Shown here piece by piece: positions 10,613 through 23,090 of a stretch of DNA of 64,000 nucleotides (the stretch's first letter is position 1; the number at the start of each line of letters is the position of its first letter). Origin of the DNA: Lindgomyces ingoldianus. Lineage: Eukaryota > Ascomycota > Dothideomycetes > Pleosporales > Lindgomycetaceae. The position numbers and the translations under genes were made by a program. The DNA is taken from NCBI RefSeq assembly GCF_010093535.1, contig NW_022985168.1:411727-475726 (forward strand). The letters are read 5' to 3'. The notes beneath the pieces are model-generated. The model made no database searches. It was not told the origin of the DNA and worked only from the letters and a program-made list of their open reading frames with translations.

Positions 10613-10942
10613 GATGGCGACGATGTGTAAACGAGTGGTTGAGGTGAAGGAATGGTGTTGTGGGACTGCAAGAGCAGCCTGAAGAAGAGGAAAAGTGGCT
10701 TTCTGCCTTGTTGAACGAGGGAAGCGGCGCGGAAGGCCCGGCACTACTTTAGTCCGATCCACTTTGATTGGCCAATCTCCGTGGTGAGCTACCCTTTGAA
10801 TTCATGTGCTATCTCCAAGCGTCATGAATGTGATTAGCATTCTTAAAGGCAAAGGTGAGGCAAGTCAAGCCCAGACTCTGCAAATGAGGCATCAGATGCA
10901 AATTGATCCATGACACGATGAAGCCACCCGGACCGTCCACCT

Positions 10943-10966
10943 ATCCACCCATCCACCCATCCACCC
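10943..10966. repeat. 8-bp tandem repeat ATCCACCC x3
   Basis: Three perfect copies of ATCCACCC, flanked by imperfect copies, lie in the intergenic DNA between the Derlin gene and the small protein gene. This is a simple microsatellite with no sign of function. Confidence 0.75.
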
Positions 10967-11019
10967 ATCTAGGTCTTGTTTCTATCTATATTCCATAGGT
11001 ATTCTCTTCATCGTGCAAT

Positions 11020-11831
11020 TTATATTTCAGGTTCTTTCCCCTTAACTTTCCCCTCTCCGCCAACACCCGGAGTGCCCCTCTTCTCAAAGTCCTCCTCATA
11101 CCGCCGCCAGACTTCCATATCCCTTGCCATCCGCTTGTGATGCCTGACGCGGTGTTCGTAGGCTACCATGCGTTTGTCTGCTTCAACCATGCTGCCGACT
11201 ATCATGCCGGACATTTGGATGTAGCTGGAATGGGTTAGTATGAGCAGAGGTGGAGGTCAACGAATGGAGTAGCTGAATAAGAAGGGTGTAGAAAAGGGTG
11301 CTTGTTGACACCCTAGAACGGGTATGAAGTGAATGGGGAGGACGAATGTACTGCGTTAGATAGGTTGATTTACACTTACACCTTGAATTGGACTGTAAGA
11401 CTACGGTAAAGAGGCGAGAAAGCGTACGCTGTACCACCAGCTATCACAGCAAAAGCACCCCACTATCCACCTCAAATGTCAGCAAATCTATATCCATCGA
11501 TAGCATTGATCGAAGAGAGAAATATAATATAAGATAGATCTTGAAACGATAGAGGACCACAAAGCCACGTCGACTCAGCAGGAAACCAACGCACAAAGCA
11601 ATGCTGAACTTGCAGTAACAGAAGCGATAGTGGTCATCTATGGTCTGTTGCATCCAGTAGTTCTCGTCCTCAGAAACTCTCCCATAACAGAAAACGCACG
11701 AATTACTCAAACACAAGGTCAAAGAAACAAGAGCCGCTCACCTTCGCTGCTCCGATAGCCGCACCTCTAGCCGCCTCCCATGCCGCCTGATTCGTCTCAT
11801 CGTCTTTCGTCAAGCTGCCATGATGTCTCAT
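11020..11831 (-). CDS. Conserved small fungal protein, 125 aa
   Basis: Exons 11831-11742, 11462-11380 and 11224-11020 join in frame (378 nt). The product begins MRHHGSLTKDDETNQAAWEA, then RGAAIGAAKWGAFAVIAGG and AYAFSPLYRSLTVQFKVYIQ, then MSGMIVGSMVEADKRMVAYE, and ends in a charged, probably helical tail (RHHKRMARDMEVWRRYEEDF). The Gly/Ala-rich stretch and the hydrophobic stretch around MSGMIVGSMV could be two short membrane segments, as in small mitochondrial inner-membrane proteins; this is inference. I recall similar hypothetical proteins across Pezizomycotina but no assigned function. Intron 1 (11741-11463) is 279 nt, long for this window. Confidence 0.68.
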
Positions 11832-12535
11832 TTTGTCGCTGGCCGATTCTTAAGTGCAGGCATTGAGCACTCACTCCCGTATAAGACAGCGTTTGCGAAA
11901 GGGGTAAGTTGTGATGTCAAACTGTAAGACCGTTTGGCCGGGTGCGATCGGCGTTCTAAAGCACGCAGGCAAGACGCTCCTCCGCGCACACGCCAATGAA
12001 GGTCGCCGACCTTTGGCACACCAACATCCATGCTGAGAATGATCGTCTCCTGACATTTGCCTATTTTTGCTTTCTTTTTATCCTACGCTTACTAGCAGTG
12101 TAACTCGTAACGCAGTATTTGGAATTGAAGAAATTTGTATTTTCTTCACCACCAGCTCTGGATGGCCGAAGCTTGTTCATTTGCTCTATGAAGGTATCAC
12201 CATGAAAGAGAAGCCAACTACACAACTAGCCTCCCGCTATGCACAATGAACAACCAGCCAGGAAGCATGTCAACTTCCCATGCAATCGTTGCGTGCCTGG
12301 AAGAAAACGCCTTAGATCCTTATCCGCCCCCAGATGCAGTGCCATGACCACCCTGTTCGGGTTTAGCTGACGTAGATCTTACAATGTACAGAAAGGAGAG
12401 GAAATCCCGCCAGCCCCCATGTAAATGCGAATGAGCTATCCGTCTATATCCAAACAAGAACCGCGAAAATCGCTAAACCAGGAAAGAGACTGGTATACTG
12501 TATACTGGTATTCCGATAAAGGTTTGCATTACCCA
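11832..12535. other. Intergenic region
   Basis: About 700 bp between the start of the small protein gene and the 3' end of the LRR gene, both on the minus strand. I see no gene; it should hold the small gene's promoter and the LRR gene's terminator. Confidence 0.4.
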
Positions 12536-15500
12536 TTACACGTGTGACTGCATCCGACGCCGGTCCCAAGCGTCTCGATTCTCCGAGAACGACATCTCGA
12601 TGTCTTTCTCCAGGGGTGTGACTGTGTCTTTACGCTCATCTTCCGTTATGTCCCCAAGCTGGGCTTCTTTTTCCACCGTAGGTGTGCTTTCGAACTTGAC
12701 CTTCTCGACAATCTTCGTCAGACTTGTCGCCGTGTCCGGCCTCTCAAACTCCTCGTCATCCACATCCATGGCAGTTGGAATACCGTTGGCAATATTAAAG
12801 TTCCGCTGCAGGTACTGCTGCAGGCGGTATTCCTGTCGTGCCCAGCTCTCATCGACAAGACCCAGGGCAGCCTTGATATCCTGATCGGATAAGAGCATAG
12901 AGTGGCTTTTCTCTTTTGGTGCCTTGCCAGACACCCTACTTGCGATCTTGCTCCGGACAGATGCAGATCGCGTCTGGGTGTGCATAGCCGAATCATCCCG
13001 CATTTGTTTGACTTGATCCTCTGTCTGCTTGAGAGCCATTTGTCGGCTTTCCTGCATTGTTGGAAGATACAGTAATGTTGTGTTTCGGTGTAGGGCATTA
13101 ACGAGATCGGTAAAGCCCCCTAATGCAATACCGTTGTTCTCGCAATACAACTGTTCAAGCGTTGTGTTGACTTTTAGCACGTCCGCTAGGGTGCTCGCAC
13201 CCTGCAGTCCAAGTTTTTGATCTACAAACTATCAGCAACAATGGAGATGATCACAGCAGAGCTTTCATACATTTGATGAACAAAACTCGTAAAGTGCGGT
13301 TCCTCTGGAGGCCCCTCAAAGCCTTGTTGATACCCACGCCCAATTTGGTCGTTTCTAGGCGTGAATCTTCACCAGATATGTCGAGCCACTCGAGCACAGT
13401 GTTCTCAGCAAACATCTTCTCCAGAGCTTGGCATGTCGCCTCCGAGGCATCACATGGGAGCGATGCCCGAGAAATATCTAGTTGTCGAACAGTGTTATTG
13501 GCAGCCAGTGCTAAGACCATTTTGCTGAAATCAGCTTCCCTTTCGAACTCGATCAGTCGGATTGTGAGACTAGTTGGGGCCATTCCACTCGCAATGGCAT
13601 TCGTTAAATCATCAAGATCCTGCTCTATGTAGTTTTCGCTAACATCAAGGTGCAGTTCTCGAGCTTTTCCTGGCTTCTCGGTCATCGAGTGGAGCAGATA
13701 GGCCACGTCTTTTCCGGTGAGGTAGCAATGGTCCAGCTTTAGTTCGCGTAGAGCCGATGACTGCTTGTAGTTGATTAGATAACTGTTCTGAAGTCAGTGC
13801 TAGTATCAATGGAGGGCATTCAAAGAGTTGACCTACCTGGCTATCGTATCGACCATGGCAGAATTTAATGATGTTCCACTTAAGATTAGCTCTTGCAGCT
13901 TCCACGCTTGGAAAGTCTCGATCGTCATCAGTGGCTCGGGTCCTGAAGTTCTTGCGACGTGCGACAGGTTGAGCTTAGTAAGGTACCCAAAGACACCAAT
14001 CTGCGAGTCGAAGGTCGTGGGAGAAAGGCGAACTGGATTCGAGGATATATCAATGGCTTCCATGGTATTTTCTTGAGGTCTGAGAGAGTCAAGGATTAGA
14101 GATAGCGTTCGATCTGTAAGGCCACATCCACTAAGTTCAAGAGCACGGAAGTGGCAAGCTTTCTCAACGGCCGCAGCAACCAAGTAATCCAAATCCGTTT
14201 CACCTAAGTGGATGTTGTTCAGCGCAATCCAATCAACATTAGTAGTCTGATATTTGCAGAGGGGAAACAAGGCCTCGACAATGCCGCACCCTATGTCCCT
14301 AGCTTTGCTTGATGATTCCATGTGGTCTCTGGGTCTTCTAGTTATGCAGGAGGTAAAATCGAGCCTCCTAAGCCTACGACTAGTGACAGCCAATGCCCGG
14401 ATCTCTTGCACAAGGAGACATGAACGGCCGAGCTCCTCCACATCCATGCGAACAGAGGTTCCTCGCTTCGTTTTAGTGCAAACGTGCTCAAGCCCGTACT
14501 CATCACAGAGACCGTTGAGAACGTCCAAATGAACATCCCTGAAAGAGATACCACCAAAACTCTCGTTGTAGCGTAGAGACCGCATGACTGCAAGTAGCTC
14601 GAGGGTATTGTATTGGCTCCTTCGAAGACCTTCTGGACGCAGAAGTTCGAAACGTGGATAATCCTCAGGGGGGTATGTAACCTGGTAACGAATGTTTTGG
14701 GGTTTTACGTCGTAGGCGATGCAGTAGCCGACTAGAGTACGGTCCAGAGTCTCATGGTCAATTGGGCGAGGGCTCGCATGTGTCAGGATGTCACGCTTCA
14801 CATCATCAGGGACAGTGAATTGATACGGCCGAGATTCCCACTCTGGCCTTAGCTCCTCTTCAACGTAACGAAGACGAACAGCGATGTCGTGCGAAGCGAG
14901 TGACGCTAGGTGGATAACTTTCGGCCGCTGGAGAGGCATGCTATCAAATATTGAATATCCTGTGATGAAGAAGCGGGATAATACTTACCGAAATGTCAGT
15001 TCGAAGGTATCGTCATTTTCACTGACCCGCAACTCGGTAATATTCAGAATCCCATACGAAGATTGCGAGTTTTGGGACAACAATTGGGGACTGGATGATC
15101 GCTGAGAGGGCGGTTTGAATAAAGGAATCAGGTGAACTTTATGGACGCCAATCGCGAGAAAACAGACTGACGCTAGCACTTTAGACAAGTCATCCGAAGA
15201 CGCCCGTGAGCCCACTTTGCTGGATGGACGCTGGACGACCTTGTAGATGGCATAGCTTGAAGGAACGTAGTCCCGCTCTGCTTCAACTACTCTAGCAGCA
15301 AGGTGGGAATTGTAAGCGGACAGTGGGTTGGAGTCGCTAAGGCGGGCGCGATTGGCTGCGGCTCGAATTTCAGCGAGCCAGATATGCATATCATCCGGGT
15401 CTCCAAATTGTAGCGTCATTGACGAGGAATGGTTGAGTTCGTCATCCAGATATGAGACTTCGAAACCAAAATATGGCCTGTCCTCCAGTTGGTATACGGC

Positions 15501-16213
15501 TACTATCTGGCGGAGGGGGGTTCCAAGATCACGGTCACCAGAAGCGTCGGACGCGAGGGATTGCAGCTCGTGGGAAGACCCGGTCGAAGGATTTTGGCTG
15601 TGGCGGACAGTAGACGAGCGGGAGTAGGGGCCAGGGATTCTGTTTTTGCTGGTCAGTTTGTGCCACGACCTGTGGTTGGAGAGACTACATACACACCGAA
15701 GGTCTCGGTGGCCTTCTGGTGGCTCTTGAACCTGATCAGATGCGTCTCGGTAAGCACCAGGTACTCCTTCTTTTTCCTGAACACAGTACTGCTCGTTTGG
15801 ACCTCGCCGTGGTGGAGCACATGGCGATTGCGCAGCGTGTCGTCGCTCGCAGCCCGGCTGCCGGAGACGGTTCGCGTCGACATGGCGGATTGTGGCTCGT
15901 CGCTTTCATCCGGGAGACGAAGACCTCTCAGCGATCCAAATACCGAGCTCGATGAGCGGTTTCCACTTCCGCGCGACAACGGTGGAATGGCCGGAGATGC
16001 CAGACTGTGCCCGCCAGCGCTGTTGTCGAAGAGGTCATCGTCGCTGCGCTGGACCGAGGCGGAGAGATTCGTTATGAGTGATGTGGTCCGCCGCTTCCGC
16101 AGTAGGTTCGCAGGCTCCTGGTCGTCTTTGTTATTGTGGATCGCGGTGAGCGCGCTGAGCGGGGTGCGAGCGAAGAAGCTTCGCCGTCGGCGATCCTTGG
16201 AGTCCTTGGACAT
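12536..16213 (-). CDS. PH-domain and leucine-rich-repeat protein
   Basis: Five exons (16213-15693, 15639-14989, 14940-13837, 13782-13271, 13221-12536) give 1157 residues in one frame. Residues 1-115 are a basic, Ser-rich tail (DRRRRSFFARTPLSAL). About 118-290 is a PH-like domain (KKKEYLVLTETHLIRFKSHQ, then IVAVYQLEDRPYFGFEVSYL and DPDDMHIWLAEIRAAANRA) broken by a Ser-rich insert. From about 500 to 950 come leucine-rich repeats of the RNI kind (FRALELSGCGLTDRTL, LTKLNLSHVA, LQELILSGTSL, LRELKLDHCYLTG, VRQLDISRASL). The tail is charged and helical. PH followed by RNI-type LRRs recalls the CARMIL actin regulators, but I cannot show orthology. It probably binds membranes or lipids and a protein partner; no enzyme motif is visible. 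Confidence 0.8.
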
Positions 16214-17335
16214 GCTGAGCGACCAGGTCAGCTTGTGCCGCCCAGTGGGAGCTCAGTGTGGGGAGGATAGTTCATGCGGCAGGCAACGTTGCGCGGAACG
16301 GGCGGAATTGGCGGGGACGGTGGATGGACTGCGACACGAGGCGGGAGGAGGAGCTGGAGGAGGAAGCAACAGAGGTTCGACGTTTAGATCAGCCAATCAG
16401 CAGTGCACCTGACCACCTCATTGGAGAGCAATGTCGGAGCTAGTGATGGCGACGTGAATGAGTTGTTTACAGTCGCGATCTAGGAACAACTTGTTCTCAG
16501 GTGCACTTTCGAAGCCGGGTCCTGGGAACGATGCGACAGCTTCGCGCAACAAATCGTCAACAACGGCTATGCGGGGGAGCCAATGGCATCGACGTACACA
16601 GAGCAGATGAGGGGTCCAATTGGCTGTCCGGATCGCATAGCTCAAGGCGTGCAACCGCAAACACGTCCCCCAGTGAAAAGTCTGAAGACAGCGAACAAAT
16701 CTGCCAACTTGATGAAGGAAACTCGCTGGCGAGGGGTCGACAGAGGCTTGCTGTTGGAGATGAAAGATTACGTAGCCCTGCAGATCCTCTTGGCTAGGTT
16801 GATTACAACAGACCAGATGCTGCAGTGGAATCTTATCACTCCCGAGATCTGATAACATCAATTGAAAGTGCATGTCTTTGCAGCTCAGAGTGACGAGTTC
16901 GCTGAATGGTGCATCGTATTTCCTATTCTTTGTTGAGGCCCGCAGAAGGCCAGTTTGCGCGTGAACTTCTGCTATTGTTGCAATTTGCTTCAGGCCACCG
17001 GTCAAGTGTTTCTGCTAAACAGCATGTACCAGCACTTGGACTGATTCCTTGTGAGATTTTATCAGTGCCTAGGTGTCAAGCCCTGAGCACGATGTGAGTT
17101 TCAAAGATCCAGCCCGGCTCTATCTCTCTGTTCCAAGCTACGATAATATGGGCAGAGCACGTCTCTGGCAGCCGACCGTTTCACCGAGGATACCCCGTGC
17201 AAAGATCGGCGGAGGAAAAACTACGCTCCGGTGCCATGCCTAATTGAGCTGAAAAGGCTCAGAAATTCTGTCGCGTTCGTGCATCCTCTAATCTTTTGCT
17301 ATCTACGTCTATTTTCGTCTCAATTTTTCCTCCTG
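16214..17335. promoter_or_regulatory. Divergent region between LRR gene and PET127
   Basis: About 1.1 kb upstream of both the minus-strand LRR gene and the plus-strand PET127 gene. A 195-codon open stretch on the minus strand (17005-16418) has no recognisable domain and ends next to promoter DNA, so I do not call it. Confidence 0.45.
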
Positions 17336-19794
17336 ATGTTAAGTCGCCAGCTTCTACGAATTGCCCAGCCGCGACCACTCTCCGTTTGTCTCCTCTGCTC
17401 TGCTAGAATCTTCTACCCGCAATCGCGGAGACGAGCTCCCAGCTCAAGCTCTCATCGCCCCAATGTCGCCGTGGAGGACGTACCTCACCTAGCTCCCCTG
17501 CCACAAGTCGTCAGCAAGGAGGAAGGAGAGGTTTCCAATGCGAAGTCCAAATCAGCGAAGCCGAGAAAGAAAACTACAAAAAAAGGGGCATCGGGCGTGA
17601 GCCAGAAAGAGGGTGAGGATATCGCGGGAAGTAATGAAGGCTCCATCAGTTCTCAGAAGAAGAAGCGAGGTGGAAGGAGGAGAGGGAGGAAAATTGTGAG
17701 CCCTCTCCGCGTACGTAAGATAGAAGCCAAGGCCCTGGAACCAGAAAAGAAGGAGGCCAAAGGGCAACAAGATGCCTCAATGAGCTTGAAAGAAGCTTTA
17801 TTGGGGAGTAAATCTAAGAGGAAAACGAGGAAGAAGAAGGAGTTGACGGAGAACCTCGAGATTGAGATGCTGTCGCCGGAAGAGTTGCAATTCCAACCTG
17901 TCGAAGTGAACATCCCTCCTGTGCCTATGCTGTCTCATGGACTTGATCGAGTCTTGTTCAATCCGGGTATCTACCGCCTGCAAGACCCGCGGTCTCGAGT
18001 CTATAACTTTGATCCCTATCTTGAGAAGATCATGCCAGCCGCGGAGTTCAATTTTGATGCTCTTAGCGAGTACAAAACTTCCTCCAAGGATGAAGATCTC
18101 CTCGCCATTACGAGAGATTTAGGCACGAAATTTACAGGTTCAACCTCTAGTATGTCGGGGACACTAACACATTTTCACTATCTACTCTCCGGTTGGCGCC
18201 CGCTCTGTGTCGATGGACTCTCGAAGAAATTTCCGAGTGCAACGACAAGGTTCTCAAAGATCCAAAGAGCTCCGAACGCCATATTCTTGAGAAAGAAAAA
18301 CGATGTGTACGCCATTGATGCGGACAAGTCGTATGATTCGCCAAATATTATGAGTTGGCTTGGACACTCTTTGGAAAAGCTCCTCACCAACTCACCAGAG
18401 GAGTTCGAACTCTATCGCCGATCAAGCCCAGGTACGCCACCAAATGAGGATGATGAGGGGAAATCGTTCCATTACTCTAAGCTGGGCAATTTCTTGATGC
18501 GTTCGCAGCTGGACGCGTACGACCCACGGCTGCCCGGGACTGGTGTTTTCGATCTTAAAACACGAGCAGTGGTTACGATCCGTATGAATCATAAGGAGTA
18601 CGAGATGGGATCTGGCTACCAACTTCATTACGACCAGGGTGAATGGGAATCCTATGAACGAGAATTTTACGATATGACTAGAGCGACTCTGCTAAAGTAT
18701 TCACTTCAAGTCCGAATGGGTCGCATGGATGGCATTTTTGTTGCATATCACAACATCGAACGTATATTTGGTTTCCAGTATATCAGCCTCCCAGACATGG
18801 ATTACGTCCTCCACGGGCAGACCGATACTTGCTTAGGCGACCAGGAATTTAAGTTAAGTATCCGTCTGCTGGACGAGCTTCTGGGTCGCGCCACCCAGAA
18901 GTTCCCTGAAACAGTAAGCACAACTGCCGTGCATCGAAACGACATCCTCGCTAATATCTCTAGTCCATCCGACTACATTTCGAGACTCGCGAAAGCGAGG
19001 TTCCGTACATGTACGTGTTTGCAGAGCCGGTTACGGAAGAGGCCGCGGATATGATTCAAAACTCGGGACGTGCTGCTATGAAAGATTTTGAACGTAATGT
19101 AATTGGCGTCAAACGAGACGACCCTGAAGTACAGAAGGAGTGGCAAGAGATCCAAGATCGCGTTGACGAAGAGGTCGATGAGGATCAATTAAACCCTAAG
19201 GATGAAGGCGATGAAGAGATAGCGGAGAAGCAGGCGAAGGACAGGGACGAAACTGATGAGGAAAACACCGAAGGTGACGCTTCCAAAGAAACTGCGTCGA
19301 TTTCGATGGAGGATACGGTAGATAGCGGAGACACGAAGGCTACAAAACCCGCCACAGCAAGTAAATCCGTGTCGGATGGGCCTTTAATGGGCTGGACACT
19401 AACTGTGCGTAATCTTGTCAACGGCAGGTACGTGAAGCGACCAGAAGAGCTGAGTTCCTCGGATAGCTGGTCAATCGAATATCACGTCCAAGAACTTCCG
19501 GACGAAACGAAATGGTCGGTCTATGGACAGCTAAAGACCCGACGGAAGAAACTCATTGGATTACGCGAGGAGGAACAGTCCAAACAGCTAAAACAATACC
19601 GCGAAATGCTTCAGAGATATAGCGACAAGGGGCGAAAGTGGAGGGAGGAGCAGGACAAAATCGATGAGCAGATGGGAAAGCGAGTGTATCGACGCTTGGG
19701 TCCGGGGGCCGAAGAAGTGATTCAAACCCACTCGGAACAGGTGAAAGACAAAGTCGACGGGGTCCTGTCAACCCAGCTGGAGACGGCAGGTTGA
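17336..19794 (+). CDS. PET127: Pet127-like mitochondrial RNA processing protein
   Basis: Exons 17336-18913 and 18964-19794 give 802 residues. The start at 17336 yields a basic mitochondrial presequence (MLSRQLLRIAQPRPLSVCLL); an upstream in-frame ATG at 17231 would bury it. Residues about 50-190 are Lys/Ser-rich low-complexity sequence. The conserved part begins around 210 (GLDRVLFNPGIYRLQDPRS) and includes LTHFHYLLSGWRPL, PGTGVFDLKTRAVVTIR and the joined SIRLHFETRESEVPYMYVFA. Pet127 acts at the mitochondrial inner membrane in 5' trimming of mitochondrial transcripts and belongs to the PD-(D/E)XK nuclease fold; VFDLKTR is the likely D...(D/E)xK strand. The 50-nt intron falls inside the C-terminal block and can look like a frameshift. 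An acidic run lies near residue 610. Confidence 0.9.
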
Positions 19795-20313
19795 AGACAC
19801 AACATACCAGGGATTAGGAGAAGACGATGTATGATTATTAGGCTCTACGAAGCAATGTACAGTAAAGCGGAAAGACAGATAGAATATAATGCGTAAACGA
19901 TCAATTGCTTATGACATACTGCGTCCCTGCACATTTGACAAGCGTGTGACAAGCACATGACTTGACCAAAAATCAGCGTCCTCTCCCCGTCTCCAATCCA
20001 GCAGGAGGTTCAATCCAACCGATGATGCGGAGAAGCACGGCCCCTCTACCAGGTTCTTAGCGTCATCGTGTTTGGACAAGGCTGGGATAAGAGCTTGGTG
20101 GTCAGAAAGCTCCACGCAATTGCCCCACGACAATGCATACCTCAGCAGCGACAGCTTGCCCGCCACCGACCAGGCAATCACCACGTCGCTGCTGATCTCG
20201 TTTGCTCTTACCCCCCCCTCCGCCCAATTTCCACCTATTCTCCCGAGCCAATATCGTTCCGCTATTCTCCCCACTCCCACCCTTCACCACCCACCCTCAA
20301 AATACGTGCTACC
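19795..20313. other. Intergenic region with CT-rich promoter
   Basis: About 520 bp between PET127 and the USP-like gene. The last 100 bases before the next ATG are strongly C/T-rich (CCCACTCCCACCCTTCACC), as is common just upstream of fungal start codons. Confidence 0.45.
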
Positions 20314-23090
20314 ATGTCTGGAGAAGCGGATGACAACGTCCTGACGCTACAATCGTTCATCGAAGGGCAGCTGTCCTACGATGACTGCGTGAAGCTGCTG
20401 AGAGTATGCGCCCCAGCCCAAACCCTGCTACGCATCGCCGTGCTCACATGCATTGAAGGTTTGCAACAACGACCTACAGCAAGCGCTCAACAAGTTCTAT
20501 GACCAAGGCCCCAGCGCACTGCAAGAGTCTTTTCAAGTTAGCATATCCGAACCCGTCTTCTACTGTATCCACAGGGCTGATAGTTGGATCTAGGAGGAGA
20601 AGGCATGGGATAGCAGCGCCTTCCACGCGGATAGGTACGGCCAAAATGATGGTCCCAACGTCCCAAGTAAGCGCTCTTCCATTCTGTCTGTCTTCCAGAG
20701 GATGGCTTTGAAAGCACTGAAATGCCTGATGGGCGGCTAACTTTTTCCTCTCCACAGCCTTCAACATTGACTATGCTCGGGGTATTGACAACTACCCTCA
20801 CAGTGGAGCTCCGAGCCGACCGCCTTCACGAACGAGCCATCGATCCGGAGCCTCTGGCGCTCATGCCGGCGATGTCCCAGTTCAAAGTCAGTGCTACAGC
20901 TTGCTCTTTTGGGGGCTTCTGGTGGTGAGAGTAGACAAGACTGACTGCGAGTCTAGGCGTCGAGACCGGCCCACAGGAGTCAGGTGTGATAGGTGATTCA
21001 GGAGCCCACTTTGGCCCTGCAAACAGACCATCCTACGATGACAGCCAGTGGGCTTTGGTTCCTCTTACAACGAGTGCTGAGTTTGTTCCAGATGCAGTTC
21101 CGAGCCAGCGCAAACGCGAAGAGGACGGCCCAGTTATCCTCAAACCCATACCCAGCGGAGACTATCTTCCCGCATTGATAACAATTCTTCATTCGATCCC
21201 TCTATTTCGGAACGCCCTGCTTGCACCTGCCGTCTTTCTGAAGGACTATACCATTGAGGGAGAATGGTGGAAAGGCGATACACCAGAACCGGCGCGCACC
21301 GTCGAATACGGCTCAGGAGACGATTCAGCGTCTGAATTGGATATGCTTCATGAGGTACAACGTCTGATGGCTTTCCTGGACTCTTCAGACCGGGCCTATG
21401 GAAGCGTTGGTCGTTTACAGCAGCTCGACGCATTCAAGAGAGCCAAGGAATCCACCGACCAGTCCGGCGAACCCGAAGCTCTTGCATTTCTGATGGCATG
21501 GGGCAATGCATATCAGGGACACACACCGCATGCGGCCTTGAACTCGGTCCTCCGGAACGTCTTCAAAGCAGAGGGCCAGAACCAAGAGTCATGGATGCTT
21601 GATGCTACCGTAATACACCACGATCCCACCACGGAACTAACTCTGTACGACGTACTTGATCAGACTCTCTTCGTCACGTCTTCTGGAAACGCTCATATCG
21701 TTGACATCAGTAATGTCCTCGTTTTGCGACTCACGGCTTCCAACACGAACTCAGCTGGCCTCAACTGCAAATTCCCCGCGACGTTCTATGCAGACAGGTA
21801 TCTCGAAAAGAACCGGGCACAAATTGACGCTATGTTTGGGGAAATGAAGCAATATGAAGACAAGATTGCGGAAATGGATGAGAAGGCGTCAAGACTCAAG
21901 TACCAACAGGACAAGACAACAGGCAAGCCAGTCGATGCTTTGAAGCTTCTCAAAACAAGCATCATCGCATTCGAGCCAAAGGAGGACGATTCCGCCTTTG
22001 AGAACACTAAGAACAAAACAATACTGTCCCAATTGCAATCCATTTATGAGAGCGTGGAGCGCAAGATCAATGGTAAGCAATTTGTCGCTCAACTATGATC
22101 ATGGCTTTCTGACCCCTTAAAGCACTAGAAGAAGAAAAGAAGAAAGTTCGGGAAACTCTGGATAGAATCTCGAGCCGGTTCAAAGGTCCCATGGACAATG
22201 GTACCGAATCCGCAATGGTTGCTACCGAGCCCAGCTCTACAATAAATGGATTTTCTTCACACGCGCTCACCTCCCCCTTTAAGCTCTACGGTGTCTCAAC
22301 CCGCCCAGGCGTCTACTACCTCCTTCACCCCGACATCAAATCCGACATCCCCGACGCCAAACAATGGTGGCGCATCGAATACTCCACCGCAACATCTGAA
22401 GCATATGTCCTCCGTGAGCGCCTCACACTTGCCAACGTCCTCGAAAAAGCCAGCTCAGAGCATTCCTCGGCTCTCCTGGTCTACGCAAACGAAGAAGCGA
22501 CCCGCGTCAAACCCGCCGATGTCCCAGAACAACTGCAGAAATTCGTGAAGCAGGACAACCTCAACTTCTTGGAAGAGCTCACAGATGACCTCGAAGGCAA
22601 ATCTGGCGTCCAACAGATTGGTGATTGGGATAAGAATCTGTCGACGTATGCAGATGATGGATTTGCGCACTATGGCGGAACCTCCAATATGTCGGCTTTT
22701 GGGAATCAATTTGAAAGTATAAATACCGCACAATTCCATTCTCAGAACCAGGAGAGTGGCAGGAAGGACGGTGGGGACGAGGAAATGAGTTCGACTACGC
22801 TAACGCCGAATACCGAGGTTGGAGATGACGGCGCGGGAGAGGAAATGCGGGAGGTCAATGGTGGGATGGGGGCGTGGGTTGGGAATTATAGCAATGCGAG
22901 TTCAGAGACTGTGGGCAGGGATACTATGGACGTCCCGGTTTCCCAGCAGCCGCAGACAGTTCATATGCGGGATGTGGAGATGGGGAATGTAAGATCCAGT
23001 CAGATGATGGATGTGGATTTGAGAGGTCCAGATGATAGGGAATCTAGTGTTAGGCATATTGAGGTCTTGGAGGAAAGGAAGGGTGGCTAG
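20314..23090 (+). CDS. USP25/28-like protein lacking catalytic Cys and His
   Basis: Six exons (20314-20403, 20459-20536, 20594-20666, 20758-20886, 20957-22072, 22123-23090) give 817 residues. Residues 8-55 look like a UBA-type bundle (LQSFIEGQLSYDDCVKLLR, NNDLQQALNKFYDQGPSAL). A UIM-like stretch EEKAWDSSAF lies near 57. A USP fold starts near 187: SGDYLPALITILHSIPLFRN aligns with the Cys box, where the nucleophile position is Asp192. The C-terminal His box reads RPGVYYLLHPD, with Val559 where the catalytic His of GHY should be, followed by QWWRIEYS and SSALLVYANEE. A coiled coil lies between (residues about 400-520). The domain order resembles USP25/28. Both catalytic changes imply a ubiquitin-binding scaffold, not a protease. 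The Asp/Met/Gly-rich tail (from about 680) is poorly conserved sequence. Confidence 0.8.

Noticed and set aside
16418..17005. 195-codon open frame on the minus strand
   Set aside because: No recognisable domain, no splice support, and it occupies the promoter region of two genes.
18914..18963. Apparent frameshift near the C-terminal block of PET127
   Set aside because: A 50-nt intron with GTAAGC donor, CTAAT branch site and TCTAG acceptor rejoins SIRLHFETRE exactly, so the gene is intact.
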